DNA from: RFTU01 sp049423145
Lineage (GTDB): Bacteria; Pseudomonadota; Gammaproteobacteria; Burkholderiales; Burkholderiaceae_C
DNA: 22,586 nt
Assembly: GCA_049423145.1 (NCBI GenBank)
Contig: JBMSQF010000044.1
Location: forward strand, 1 to 22,586
Reading direction: 5' to 3'
Positions within the stretch are counted from its first letter, which is position 1. Each line of letters opens with the position of its first letter. Shown here piece after piece: positions 14,854-22,586 of the stretch. The notes beneath the pieces were generated by a model. It had not been told where the DNA came from and did no database searches. It saw only the letters and a list, made by a program, of their open reading frames with translations. The translations under genes were made by a program, and so were the position numbers.

Positions 14854-15779
14854 CAATCGAATCCCAGCAGGTCGAAGATTTCGCGGTCTTTCAAGGCCGT
14901 CGCCGTGACCGGATCGGTGCCCGCCCACAGGCGCGCTGCCAGCTTGAGGTACTCCTGTTGCACGGCTTCCAACTCGGGTGAGGACTCCATCTCGAACAGC
15001 GTGGCCTTCTTGAGTCGGCTTCGGCGAATGACGTCCAGGTCGCGGAAGTGCGCCATGGTCTGCAGTCCGACGCGGTCATTGAATTTCTGGATCTGGTCGG
15101 TATCCGTGCTGCGATTGGCGATGACACCACCCAATCGCACGTTGTAGTTCTTGGCCTTGGCACCGATGGCCTGCACGATGCGGTTCATCGCGAAGATCGA
15201 ATCGAAGTCATTGGCGGTGACGATGAGCGCGCGGTCCGCGTGCTGCAGTGGGGCCGCAAAGCCACCGCAGACGACATCGCCCAGCACATCGAAGATCACC
15301 ACGTCGGTGTCCTCCAGCAGATGGTGCTCCTTGAGGAGCTTGACGGTCTGCCCCACGACATAGCCGCCGCAGCCGGTTCCTGCCGGTGGGCCCCCGGCTT
15401 CCACGCACAGCACGCCATTGAAGCCTTCATAGACGAAGTCCTCGGGCCGCAGTTCCTCCGGGTGGAAGTCCACGCTCTCCAGGACATCGATGACCGTGGG
15501 CACCATGCGTTTGGTCAGGGTGAAGGTGGAGTCGTGCTTGGGGTCGCAGCCGATCTGCAGCACACGCTTGCCCAGCTTCGAAAACGCAGCACTCAGATTG
15601 CTGGAGGTGGTGCTTTTGCCAATGCCCCCCTTGCCGTAGACGGCAAAGACCTTGGCCGTGCCGATCTTCAGAGCCGGGTCCATCTGGACCTGGACCGAGC
15701 CCTCGCCGTCGGGTGGTGAAGCGGTGGGCTTGGGTCCGCGGCCGATCTGACCGACAGGGATGTGGGTGGTGGTGCTCAA
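14853..15779 (-). CDS. bchL: Dark-operative protochlorophyllide reductase, ATP-binding iron-sulfur subunit (L protein); TTG start
   Basis: BchL is the nitrogenase Fe-protein-like ATPase that passes electrons to BchN-BchB for light-independent reduction of protochlorophyllide. The 308-aa product has the conserved leader GEGSVQVQMD, then the P-loop YGKGGIGKSTTSSNLS (about residues 48-63) and CDPKHDSTFTLTKR. The Cys ligands of the dimer-bridging 4Fe-4S cluster are in GTGCGGYVVG (C137) and GDVVCGGFAAPL (C171). RLKKATLFEME lies towards the end. The start codon is TTG (complement of 15777-15779), overlapping the bchH stop as TTGA. AAGGAG lies 7 nt upstream of it. The next ATG (residue 33) would delete the conserved GEGSVQV, so TTG is preferred. 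Confidence 0.97.
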   Translation of the reverse strand: MSTTTHIPVGQIGRGPKPTASPPDGEGSVQVQMDPALKIGTAKVFAVYGKGGIGKSTTSSNLSAAFSKLGKRVLQIGCDPKHDSTFTLTKRMVPTVIDVLESVDFHPEELRPEDFVYEGFNGVLCVEAGGPPAGTGCGGYVVGQTVKLLKEHHLLEDTDVVIFDVLGDVVCGGFAAPLQHADRALIVTANDFDSIFAMNRIVQAIGAKAKNYNVRLGGVIANRSTDTDQIQKFNDRVGLQTMAHFRDLDVIRRSRLKKATLFEMESSPELEAVQQEYLKLAARLWAGTDPVTATALKDREIFDLLGFD

Positions 15780-18700
15780 ACGTCTGCTCCTTCATAAACG
15801 CCCTCGAGCCGATCCTCGAGCTCTTCCCCTGCACGACGCAGGGCCTCCAGCGTCGCCTCATCGGGCTGCCAGAAATTCCGTTCGTAAGCTTCCAGTAGCC
15901 GGTTGGCCACGCGTGCAGAGGCCGTTGGGTTCAGCTTGGCCAAGCGCTCACGCATCGCGGGGTCCAGCATGAAGGTCTCTGAGAGCTGCTGATAGACCCA
16001 GGGCTGCACCTGGCCGGTTGTGGCCGACCAGCCCAGGGTGTTGGTCACGTGCACCTCGATCTGGCGCACGCCCTCGTAGCCGTGCTTGAGCATGCCTTCG
16101 TACCACTTGGGATTGAGCATGCGGGTGCGGGTTTCCAAGGCCACCTGCTCGGTGAGCGTGCGGACGGTCCCGCCGCCGTGTGTATCCCGGGTCTGGTCGC
16201 CGATGTAGACCGGGGCCACCTCCGCATCACCCCCCTTGGCACGCTGGATGGCCTTGCTGATGCCGCCCAGCGTGTCGAAGTAGGTGTCGATGGTGGTGAC
16301 GCCCAACTCGACCGACTCCAGGTTTTGGTAGGCCAGGCTGACGTCGGCCAGCACGCTCTTGAGGAGGTCGGCCCTTTGCATGGGCTTGCCGGAACGCCCA
16401 TAGGCGAATCCTTTGCGGCGGCTGTAGGTCTCCGCGAGCTCGTCTGCGTCATCCCACTTGGCGTTGTCCACCAGGCTCCCAATGTTGGAACCGTAGGCGC
16501 CGTCGGCATTGCCAAACACGCGCAGGGATGCGGTTTCCAGGTCGCAGTGCTGCTGGTCTTGGTAGGCCAGGGCATGGCGCCGGACATGGTTCATTTCCAG
16601 GGGCTCGTCTGCGCGGGCGGCCAGGAATGCGGCTTCGGCCAGCAGCTTGATCTGCAGCGGCAGCAGGTCACGGAAGATCCCCGAGATCGTGATCACCACA
16701 TCGATGCGGGGACGACCCAGCGTGGCCAGATCGATCAACTCTGCGCCGGCCAAGCGGCCATAGCTGTCAAAGCGTGGTCGAGCACCCATCAGCGCCAAGG
16801 CCTGTGCAATCGGCGCCCCTTCACTCTTGAGGTTGTCGGTTCCCCACAGCACCATGGCCACGGTCTCGGGCAGTCGATTGCCGTCGCTCATGTGGCGCGC
16901 CAGCAGCCGCTGCGCTTGCCGGGCACCATCGCGAACGGCATAGGCACTGGGGATGCGGAAGGGATCGAAACCGTGCAGGTTCCGTCCGGTCGGGAGGATT
17001 TCAGGCGTGCGCATCAGATCGCCGCCGGGTGCGGGCCGGATGAAACGACCCTCCAAGCCCTTGAAGATGCCCTGCAGTTCGAAGTCCTGCGCCAGGAGCC
17101 GATCGGCATCGGCCAATTTGCCCAGCAGGGCCGACTGCTCCGGATCGGCCGGAACGCCCAGCCGTCGCAAGACATCGGATGCGGGCGTGCCATTGACCAG
17201 GCACTCCAGCCAGCTGCGCGGCGGCGTTGCGCCATAGGCCGATTCCGCCAGCGCCATCAGCATGTCCACTCGCTCGGTGGGCGAAGGCGGTTCACCCACG
17301 ACATGCAGGCCGTGCGGAATCAGGGTGTATTCCAGCTCGCGCAGCTTGTCGTTGAGCCAGCCCACGGCCTCACCGTTGAGTGCGGCCCACGCGTCGGTGG
17401 ACTCCACGATCTGCAGATCGATCGCCTGTTGGGCAATCATCTGGTGCAGGTCCTGACCCTCTTCACCCGACAGGGCCTGTGGCTCCAGTCCCCGGTACCG
17501 TTCCACGAGCGCCTTCAGGTCGGCCAGTCCTTTGTACAGATCGGCTTGGGCCACCGGGGGCGTGAGGTAACTGATGAGTGTTGCCGCCGCCCGGCGCTTG
17601 GCGATCGTCCCTTCAGACGGGTTGTTGGAGGCGTAGAGGTACAGATTGGGCAGGTCGCCGATCAGCCGGTCGGGCCAGCAATTGGCCGTCATGCCGGTCT
17701 GCTTGCCCGGCATGAACTCCAGAGCGCCATGGGTGCCGTAGTGAAGGACGGCATGCGCGTTGAAGTCTTCCTTCAGCCAGCGATAGAAGGCGCTGAAGGC
17801 GTGTGTCGGTGCGAAGCCCTTTTCGAAGAGCAGCCGCATGGGATCGCCTTCATAGCCGAAAGCCGGCTGGATGCCCACGAAGACATTGCCGTACTGTTTG
17901 CCCAGCACCCAGATGTGGCGCCCGTCGGTTTGCTGCCGGCCCGGGGAGGGGCCCCATTGGGCTTCGATTTCGCTCAGGTGTTTCTCCCGGCGGACATGTT
18001 CTTCTGCACCGATCAGGGCGTGAACATTGGCCATGGCGCCGTACGTTTGCGCATTGCCTTCGGTGATGTCGCGCCGCAGTTCGTCAACAGAGCCCGGCAC
18101 GTCCAGCGTGTAGCCTTGTTCACGCAGCATGCGCATCGTGTTGTAGAGCGACTCGAAGACCGAGAGATAAGCGGCCGTTCCGGTGTTTCCGGCATTGGGC
18201 GGGAAATTGAAGATCACCAGCGCCACCCGCTTGTCGGCGCGGCGCGCGCGACGCAAATCGACGATGCGGCCCATGCGGGCGGCCAGCATGTCGGCCCGCT
18301 CGATGCAACTGTGCATGTCGTGGGAGTCCGGCGAGTGCTCGAAGGTGCAACGGTGCGAGCAACCCGTGCAGGCCACCTGTCCGGCACTGCTGCGTCCACC
18401 GAAGACCATCGCACCGCTGGATCCATCGAGCTCCGGGATCGCCACCATCATCGTAGCCTCGACCGGCAGCAGTCCACGGTCGGATGCGCCCCACTGATCC
18501 AGCGTCTGGAATTCCACGGGGTAGGAGGCGAAGTACGGCACGTCAAGCCGCGCGAGGATTTCTTCGGCCGCTTGGCTGTCGTTGTAGGCCGGTCCGCCGA
18601 CCAAGGAGAAGGCGGTGAGGGACAGCAGGGCATCGATCGTGCTGTGGCCGTCCTTCATGTGGAAGGTCTCAATGGCCGCGCGCATGTCCAGACCCGAAGC

Positions 18701-19555
18701 GAATGCCGGGATGACGCGAAGCCCACGGGCTTCCAGTGCGGTGATCACCCCGTCGTAATGGGCGGTGTTGCCTGCGAGCAGATAGGACCGCATGAGCAGC
18801 AGACCCACCGTGCCGCGCGACCCGGTGGTCGCGGTGCTCGGCAGTGCGTCCAGGGTGTTGGCCATCCGACCGACGGCCGCGGGGTGCTGCATGCGGGGGT
18901 GGTAGACCCCGACTTCCGGATATTCACGGGGCTCGGCGGGCTTGGCACGCCCCTTGAGCGACGAGCGCGGGCCGGCGGCGTAGCGGTCCACCAGAAAGTG
19001 AACCATCCCACCGATGTTGCTTTCGGAGCCTGAGAGCCAGTACTGAAGGCTGAGGAAGTACGCGCGCAGGTCCTGGGCGGTGCCCGGGATGTATTTCAAG
19101 ATTTTGGGAAGGCGCCGCAGCATCTTCATCTGGCGCTCGCCGGCCGTGGACTTGCTGCCACCGGCCTCCCCGGGTCGGTGCTTGCCCCGGAGATTCTTCA
19201 GGAAGGCCATGGGCCCGCTTTGCGGGGCCTGCATGTCCAGCTTGCCCAGGCGGGTCAGCTTGGTCACCTCGGCGGCGGAGAGGATGCACACCATCGCATC
19301 GCACTGATCGCGGCGCGCGCGCAGGGCGGGCAGGAGGGGGGTGTAGTGGTCCTCCAGGAACAGCATGGCCGCGATGACGATATCGGCACCAGCCACGTCA
19401 TCGAGACACGCCTGAAGCCGGGCCGGGCTGTCCGACCACTCGGAAGCGGCGTGCACCGTCAGGCGAATCCCGGGCAGTTGTTGAGCCAGGCTCCGGTTGG
19501 CCCGTTCCGCAGCGGCACAGAGGTGACTGTCCATCGTCACGATGGTCACCTTCAT
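15776..19555 (-). CDS. bchH: Magnesium chelatase subunit H (porphyrin-binding)
   Basis: BchH is the large porphyrin-binding subunit of Mg chelatase, the branch-point enzyme that inserts Mg into protoporphyrin IX with the BchI/BchD ATPases (not in this window). The 1259-aa product is of normal family length. It starts MKVTIVTMDSHL, with ATG 19555 chosen on homology; the frame runs on to 19603 inside bchB. Cobalamin-chelatase-like blocks include LFNFPP-type VALVIFNFPPNAGNTGTAAYLSVFESL, AVLHYGTHGALEFMPGKQTGM, YLYASNNPSEGTIAKRR and VTISGIFRDLLPLQIKLL. Also present are YGSNIGSLVDN, GYEGVRQIEVHVTNTLGWSATTGQV and RVANRLLEAYER. A Cys/His-rich segment spans residues 396-417. It follows bchB by 19 bp, which form an inverted repeat, and its TGA overlaps the bchL TTG. 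Confidence 0.98.
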   Translation of the reverse strand: MKVTIVTMDSHLCAAAERANRSLAQQLPGIRLTVHAASEWSDSPARLQACLDDVAGADIVIAAMLFLEDHYTPLLPALRARRDQCDAMVCILSAAEVTKLTRLGKLDMQAPQSGPMAFLKNLRGKHRPGEAGGSKSTAGERQMKMLRRLPKILKYIPGTAQDLRAYFLSLQYWLSGSESNIGGMVHFLVDRYAAGPRSSLKGRAKPAEPREYPEVGVYHPRMQHPAAVGRMANTLDALPSTATTGSRGTVGLLLMRSYLLAGNTAHYDGVITALEARGLRVIPAFASGLDMRAAIETFHMKDGHSTIDALLSLTAFSLVGGPAYNDSQAAEEILARLDVPYFASYPVEFQTLDQWGASDRGLLPVEATMMVAIPELDGSSGAMVFGGRSSAGQVACTGCSHRCTFEHSPDSHDMHSCIERADMLAARMGRIVDLRRARRADKRVALVIFNFPPNAGNTGTAAYLSVFESLYNTMRMLREQGYTLDVPGSVDELRRDITEGNAQTYGAMANVHALIGAEEHVRREKHLSEIEAQWGPSPGRQQTDGRHIWVLGKQYGNVFVGIQPAFGYEGDPMRLLFEKGFAPTHAFSAFYRWLKEDFNAHAVLHYGTHGALEFMPGKQTGMTANCWPDRLIGDLPNLYLYASNNPSEGTIAKRRAAATLISYLTPPVAQADLYKGLADLKALVERYRGLEPQALSGEEGQDLHQMIAQQAIDLQIVESTDAWAALNGEAVGWLNDKLRELEYTLIPHGLHVVGEPPSPTERVDMLMALAESAYGATPPRSWLECLVNGTPASDVLRRLGVPADPEQSALLGKLADADRLLAQDFELQGIFKGLEGRFIRPAPGGDLMRTPEILPTGRNLHGFDPFRIPSAYAVRDGARQAQRLLARHMSDGNRLPETVAMVLWGTDNLKSEGAPIAQALALMGARPRFDSYGRLAGAELIDLATLGRPRIDVVITISGIFRDLLPLQIKLLAEAAFLAARADEPLEMNHVRRHALAYQDQQHCDLETASLRVFGNADGAYGSNIGSLVDNAKWDDADELAETYSRRKGFAYGRSGKPMQRADLLKSVLADVSLAYQNLESVELGVTTIDTYFDTLGGISKAIQRAKGGDAEVAPVYIGDQTRDTHGGGTVRTLTEQVALETRTRMLNPKWYEGMLKHGYEGVRQIEVHVTNTLGWSATTGQVQPWVYQQLSETFMLDPAMRERLAKLNPTASARVANRLLEAYERNFWQPDEATLEALRRAGEELEDRLEGVYEGADV

Positions 19556-19576
19556 GAGCGCAGGGCTGCGCTCCTC
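19556..19576 (-). promoter_or_regulatory. bchB-bchH junction: Shine-Dalgarno plus perfect inverted repeat
   Basis: Minus-strand sequence between the bchB stop and the bchH ATG contains GAGGAG followed by two 8-base arms, GAGCGCAG and CTGCGCTC (plus 19556-19563 and 19566-19573), separated by two bases. As RNA it could form about 7 bp with a four-base loop. The left arm shares GAG with the Shine-Dalgarno and the right arm ends directly at the AUG. The repeat is seen directly; a control function is inferred. Confidence 0.55.
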
Positions 19577-21167
19577 ACTGACTGAAATGGGCCTTGGCGT
19601 CATAAAGTGTTTCGACGGTGATCAAGGCGATCCCCCGGTCCAGCGCATAGCGTTCCGTGTTTCGCTTGGCTTTGCCGCGAACGAAGAACGGAATCTTCTT
19701 GAGCTCCAATTCACCGTCGGATGTCCAGCGGATGCCCGCTGGCGTCGGCACGGCGGGCGCGGGTTCTGCAGTGGCGGATGTCGGGGGCTGAGGGGTTCCG
19801 GAGACTGCTCGCTGGGTACTGCCCAGGTGCGAGGGGGCGGCCTCCTGATGGAACTCGAAGTCATCCTTGAACATGTGCAGGAGGTGTTCCTCCAGCCCCA
19901 TCATCAAAGGGTGGACCCAGGTGTCGAACAGCACGTTGGCACCTTCAAAGCCCATCTGCGGTGCGTATCGCGCCGGGAAGTCCTGCACATGGACGGGGGC
20001 GGAGATCACCGCACAAGGAATGCCCAGGCGCTTGGCGATGTGCCGTTCCATCTGCGTACCCAGGACGAGTTCGGGCTGCAGAGCCGCCACGGTTTCCTCG
20101 ACCTGCAGGTAGTCGTCGGTGATCAGTGCCTCCAGGCCCAGTGCCGAAGCGGCTTCGCGAACTTCTCGAGCGTGTTCGCGGCTGTAGCTGCCCAGTCCCA
20201 CCACATGGAAACCCATCTCTCGCGTGGCCACTCGGGCGGCAGCCACGGCATGCGTGGCGTCACCAAAGATGAACACGCGTTTGCCGGTCAGGTAGGTGGA
20301 GTCCACTGAACGCGAGTACCAGGGTGACCGCGAATGCGCATCGTTGATGGACCCGATGCGACCGCCCAGAGACTCGACGACCGCCTTGACTTCGGCGATG
20401 AAGTCGCGGGTTCCTTGAACGCCGATGGGCGTGGTGCGCACCGTGGGCTGCTTGAACTGCCGTTGCAGCCATTGCGCCGTGGTGGCGCCGGTTTCGGCGT
20501 AGAGAACCACATTGAAATCCGCTTGGGGGAGGCGCACCAGGGCGGGGGTGGTGGCGCCAATGGGGGCCACCACCGAGACGTCCACTTCCAGATCGGACAG
20601 GAGGCGCGTGATTTCCGTGACGTCATCCCGGTGGCGGAAACCCAGGGCCGTGGGCCCCAGCAGATTGCAGCGGGGCCGTCGCCCTTGCAGGCCCGTGCGC
20701 ACGCCCGCGTCTGCCGCTCGGGACTGTGCATGCAGCAGGGTGCGCACCAGGTGGTACAGCGTCTCGGCCGCGCCCCAGTTCTCCTTGCGTTGATACGAGG
20801 GCAACTCCAACGGCACCACGGGGATCGGTAGGTTGAGCGCTTGGGCCAGGCCGCCGGGATCGTCCTGGATGAGCTCGGCCGTGCAGGACGCGCCGACCAG
20901 CAGGGCGCCGGGCTGGAAGCGGTCGTGTGCTTCTCGAACGGCGGTCTTGAAGAGTTCGGCGGTATCACCGCCCAGGTCGCGCGCCTGGAAGGTCGTGTAG
21001 GTGACGGGCGGGCGCTGGCCTCGTCGCTCGATCATGGTGAACAGCAGATCGGCGTAGGTGTCGCCCTGCGGCGCATGCAGAACGTAGTGCACATCCCGCA
21101 GCGCCGTGGCCACGCGCATCGCGCCCACGTGGGGCGGTCCTTCGTAGGTCCAGAGCGTCAACTGCAT
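19575..21167 (-). CDS. bchB: Dark-operative protochlorophyllide reductase subunit B
   Basis: BchB pairs with BchN to form the catalytic NB component, a nitrogenase MoFe-like protein that reduces the D ring of protochlorophyllide. The 530-aa product starts MQLTLWTYEGPPHVGAMRVAT. Asp36 (in HAPQGDTYADL) matches the unusual aspartate ligand of the NB 4Fe-4S cluster known from Rhodobacter, and Cys95 in VGASCTAELIQDDPGG is conserved. SRSPWYSRSVDSTYLTGKRVFIFGDATHA is the family core. After a Pro/Ala-rich linker (about 450-480), a C-terminal domain follows: IRWTSDGELELKKIPFFVRGKAKRNTERYA. It lies 19 bp after bchN; the site upstream (CTGGAACC) is only a moderate Shine-Dalgarno. Confidence 0.98.
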   Translation of the reverse strand: MQLTLWTYEGPPHVGAMRVATALRDVHYVLHAPQGDTYADLLFTMIERRGQRPPVTYTTFQARDLGGDTAELFKTAVREAHDRFQPGALLVGASCTAELIQDDPGGLAQALNLPIPVVPLELPSYQRKENWGAAETLYHLVRTLLHAQSRAADAGVRTGLQGRRPRCNLLGPTALGFRHRDDVTEITRLLSDLEVDVSVVAPIGATTPALVRLPQADFNVVLYAETGATTAQWLQRQFKQPTVRTTPIGVQGTRDFIAEVKAVVESLGGRIGSINDAHSRSPWYSRSVDSTYLTGKRVFIFGDATHAVAAARVATREMGFHVVGLGSYSREHAREVREAASALGLEALITDDYLQVEETVAALQPELVLGTQMERHIAKRLGIPCAVISAPVHVQDFPARYAPQMGFEGANVLFDTWVHPLMMGLEEHLLHMFKDDFEFHQEAAPSHLGSTQRAVSGTPQPPTSATAEPAPAVPTPAGIRWTSDGELELKKIPFFVRGKAKRNTERYALDRGIALITVETLYDAKAHFSQ

Positions 21168-21186
21168 GGTGCGGGTTCCAGCGGGA

Positions 21187-22494
21187 TCAGGCTGCCAGCC
21201 GCTGACGGCGGTCCAGCGGACGGGCGAAGAGTTGCGCGAGATCGGCAGCCTGGTCGTAGCCGTGCACGGGCGAGAACACCAGTTCGATCGCCCATTTGGT
21301 GGTCATCCCTTCCATCTCCAGCGGATTGGCCAGGCCCAATCCGCACACCACGATGTCAGGCTTGGCCTGTCGGCAGCGGTCGAGCTGCCGCTCCACGTCC
21401 TGTCCTTCTGAAAGGCGGACATCCGATGGCAGCAAGGCCAGTTCCTCTGCCATGTGCTGCCGGTGCAGGTAGGGGGTCCCGACCTCGATGAGCTGCATCC
21501 CCAACTCGCGGTGGAGAAAGCGTCCCAAGGGAATCTCGAGTTGTGAGTCCGGGAAGAAGAAGAGGCGCCGCCCTTGCAGGGCCGGCCGCAATCGCGCCAG
21601 TGCGGCGCCGGCGCGTTCTCGGGCGGGCGCGGTCACCTCGTCCACCACATCCGCGCCCACGCCCATCGCGGCAGCCCCGGCCTTCAGCCAGGCCGTGGTG
21701 CCCTCGACACCGAAGGGAAAGGGTGCGGCCACCCGGCGCGCGCCTCGGGCCTCCAAGGCCCGCGCGGTATCGGCCAAAAAGGGCTGGGCCAGCAGGAATC
21801 GGGTGTTGGGGCCCACGGACGGCAGTTCCGTCGAGCGGCGCGGTGGCATGAAGTGCACCGAGCCCAGCCCCATGGCGGCCAAGAGCCGAGCGAACTGATC
21901 CTCCACCACATCCGGCAAGGCGCCGACCACCATCAAAGAGGGCGTGGCCGCGGCCGACTCGGCGGCGGACGGAAGGCTGGGCACCAGCGAGGCCAGGCAG
22001 GCGTCCTCGCCCTGCGTAAAGGTGGTTTCGATGCCACTGCCCGAATAGTTCAGGATGCGCACGGCGGGTGCGAACACCTGCGACAGCCGTTGCGCGGCGC
22101 GCGAGAGGTCGAGCTTGATCACCTCGCTGGGGCATGAGCCCACCAGGAAGAGCGTCTTGATATCCGGCCGCCGGCCGAGCAACTGCTTGACCACACGGTC
22201 CAGTTCGTCGTGGGCGTCGGCCAGTCCGGCCAAGTCGCGGTCGTCGATGATGGCCGTGGCGAAGCGGGGCTCGGCAAAGATCATCACGCCCGCTGCAGAC
22301 TGCACCAAGTGCGCGCAGGTGCGAGACCCCACCACGAGGAAGAAGGCATCCTGGATCTTGCGGTGCAGCCAAATGATCCCGGTGAGCCCACAAAAGACTT
22401 CCCGCTGTCCGCGCTCGCGCAGCACGGGGTGCCCGCCCGCCGGTGTATCGGTGGGACAGGCGGCGGCTGCCTGAATGGGAATGACCGGGCTCAT
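21187..22494 (-). CDS. bchN: Dark-operative protochlorophyllide reductase subunit N
   Basis: BchN supplies three cysteines to the 4Fe-4S cluster of the NB component and part of the protochlorophyllide pocket. The 435-aa product has them at residues 35 (EVFCGLTGIIWLH), 60 (GSRTCAHLVQ) and 121 (VGSCPSEVIKLDL). The spacing of 25 and 61 residues matches Rhodobacter Cys26, Cys51 and Cys112, so the N-terminus here is about nine residues longer. RILNYSGSGIETTFTQGEDACL, FFFPDSQLEIPLGRFL and KWAIELVFSPVHGYDQA are also family-like. The ATG at 22494 overlaps the bchF stop (ATGA) and has a strong AGGAGGAA 7 nt upstream. Confidence 0.98.
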   Translation of the reverse strand: MSPVIPIQAAAACPTDTPAGGHPVLRERGQREVFCGLTGIIWLHRKIQDAFFLVVGSRTCAHLVQSAAGVMIFAEPRFATAIIDDRDLAGLADAHDELDRVVKQLLGRRPDIKTLFLVGSCPSEVIKLDLSRAAQRLSQVFAPAVRILNYSGSGIETTFTQGEDACLASLVPSLPSAAESAAATPSLMVVGALPDVVEDQFARLLAAMGLGSVHFMPPRRSTELPSVGPNTRFLLAQPFLADTARALEARGARRVAAPFPFGVEGTTAWLKAGAAAMGVGADVVDEVTAPARERAGAALARLRPALQGRRLFFFPDSQLEIPLGRFLHRELGMQLIEVGTPYLHRQHMAEELALLPSDVRLSEGQDVERQLDRCRQAKPDIVVCGLGLANPLEMEGMTTKWAIELVFSPVHGYDQAADLAQLFARPLDRRQRLAA

Positions 22495-22586
22495 GGCGGC
22501 GTTCCTCCTGCCCAGGCGCCCGTGGCAGGTTCGCCGGCGGTGGTCCCTCGGGCGCGCGGGTCCAGGTCCTCCGTCTGCGCCTGCAG
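22491..22586 (-). CDS. bchF: Probable 3-vinyl bacteriochlorophyllide hydratase, C-terminal end (partial)
   Basis: The frame is open from the right edge of the window to TGA at 22491-22493, overlapping the bchN ATG (ATGA). It gives 31 residues beginning LQAQTEDLDPRARG and ending GGTPP. This is too short to identify by motif. Assignment to BchF, which hydrates the 3-vinyl group of (bacterio)chlorophyllide, rests on the conserved gene order bchF-bchN-bchB-bchH-bchL-bchM-lhaA-puhA in purple bacteria and on the coupling overlap. The Gly/Pro/Ala-rich end is probably a non-conserved tail. Confidence 0.65.
   Translation of the reverse strand: MQAQTEDLDPRARGTTAGEPATGAWAGGTPP
22502..22509 (-). promoter_or_regulatory. 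Strong Shine-Dalgarno for bchN
   Basis: The minus strand reads AGGAGGAA followed by 7 nt and ATG. It lies within the bchF 3' coding end and is among the best matches to the 16S anti-SD in the window. Confidence 0.8.

Noticed and set aside
16049..19033. 994-codon open frame on the plus strand, antisense to bchH
   Set aside because: BchH is unambiguous on the other strand. Long antisense frames are expected in GC-rich genes with strong third-position bias, and the translation has no recognisable domain, only low-complexity Gln/His/Arg/Gly.
1..22586. PpsR/CrtJ (TGT-N12-ACA) or FnrL-type operators
   Set aside because: I found no convincing paired site in the short intergenic regions. All gaps are too small for a full promoter, and the operon promoters lie outside the window.

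Overview
The window is the central part of a photosynthesis gene cluster (PGC) from a purple phototrophic bacterium. Protein sequences, gene order, high GC content, a four-heme PufC encoded directly after pufM, a spheroidene-type carotenoid set (crtA, crtC, crtD, crtI, crtB) and acsF embedded in the puh genes all point to a betaproteobacterium of the Rubrivivax/Rhodoferax type (order Burkholderiales). The species cannot be fixed from this window alone.

Layout. The left third (1-5673) reads rightwards: the 3' end of pufL, then pufM, pufC, crtA, crtD and crtC. This is a puf operon for the reaction centre core and its tetraheme cytochrome, continuing into carotenoid modification genes. The right two thirds (5686-22586) read leftwards. 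In transcription order the genes are bchF (3' end only), bchN, bchB, bchH, bchL, bchM, lhaA, puhA, puhB, puhC, acsF, puhE, crtI, crtB and a previously unlisted 59-codon membrane-protein gene. The two blocks converge with only 12 bp between the stop codons at 5673 and 5686. No gap exceeds about 64 bp, there are no RNA genes, mobile elements or CRISPR arrays, and no internal promoter is evident.

How the genes work together. BchH begins the Mg branch by binding protoporphyrin IX for Mg chelation. BchM methylates Mg-protoporphyrin, and AcsF closes the fifth ring with oxygen. BchL/BchN/BchB reduce protochlorophyllide in the dark, and BchF hydrates the 3-vinyl group. LhaA, PuhB, PuhC and PuhE help assemble the complexes built on PufL, PufM, PuhA and PufC. 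CrtB and CrtI make the coloured carotenoid backbone; CrtC, CrtD and CrtA convert it towards spheroidene/spheroidenone-type products.

The system itself is well known. The points that deserve a second look are local: (i) the 59-aa single-span membrane protein closing the leftward operon; (ii) the lack of a usable crtC start near its homologous N-terminus, with its frame running about 300 nt back inside crtD; (iii) a perfect 8-bp inverted repeat filling the bchB-bchH gap and touching both the bchH Shine-Dalgarno and its AUG; (iv) a TTG start for bchL overlapping the bchH stop; (v) a strongly C-rich, G-poor puhB-puhC leader; and (vi) a Cys/His cluster in BchH. All identifications come from reading the translated sequence against remembered family features; no database search was run.
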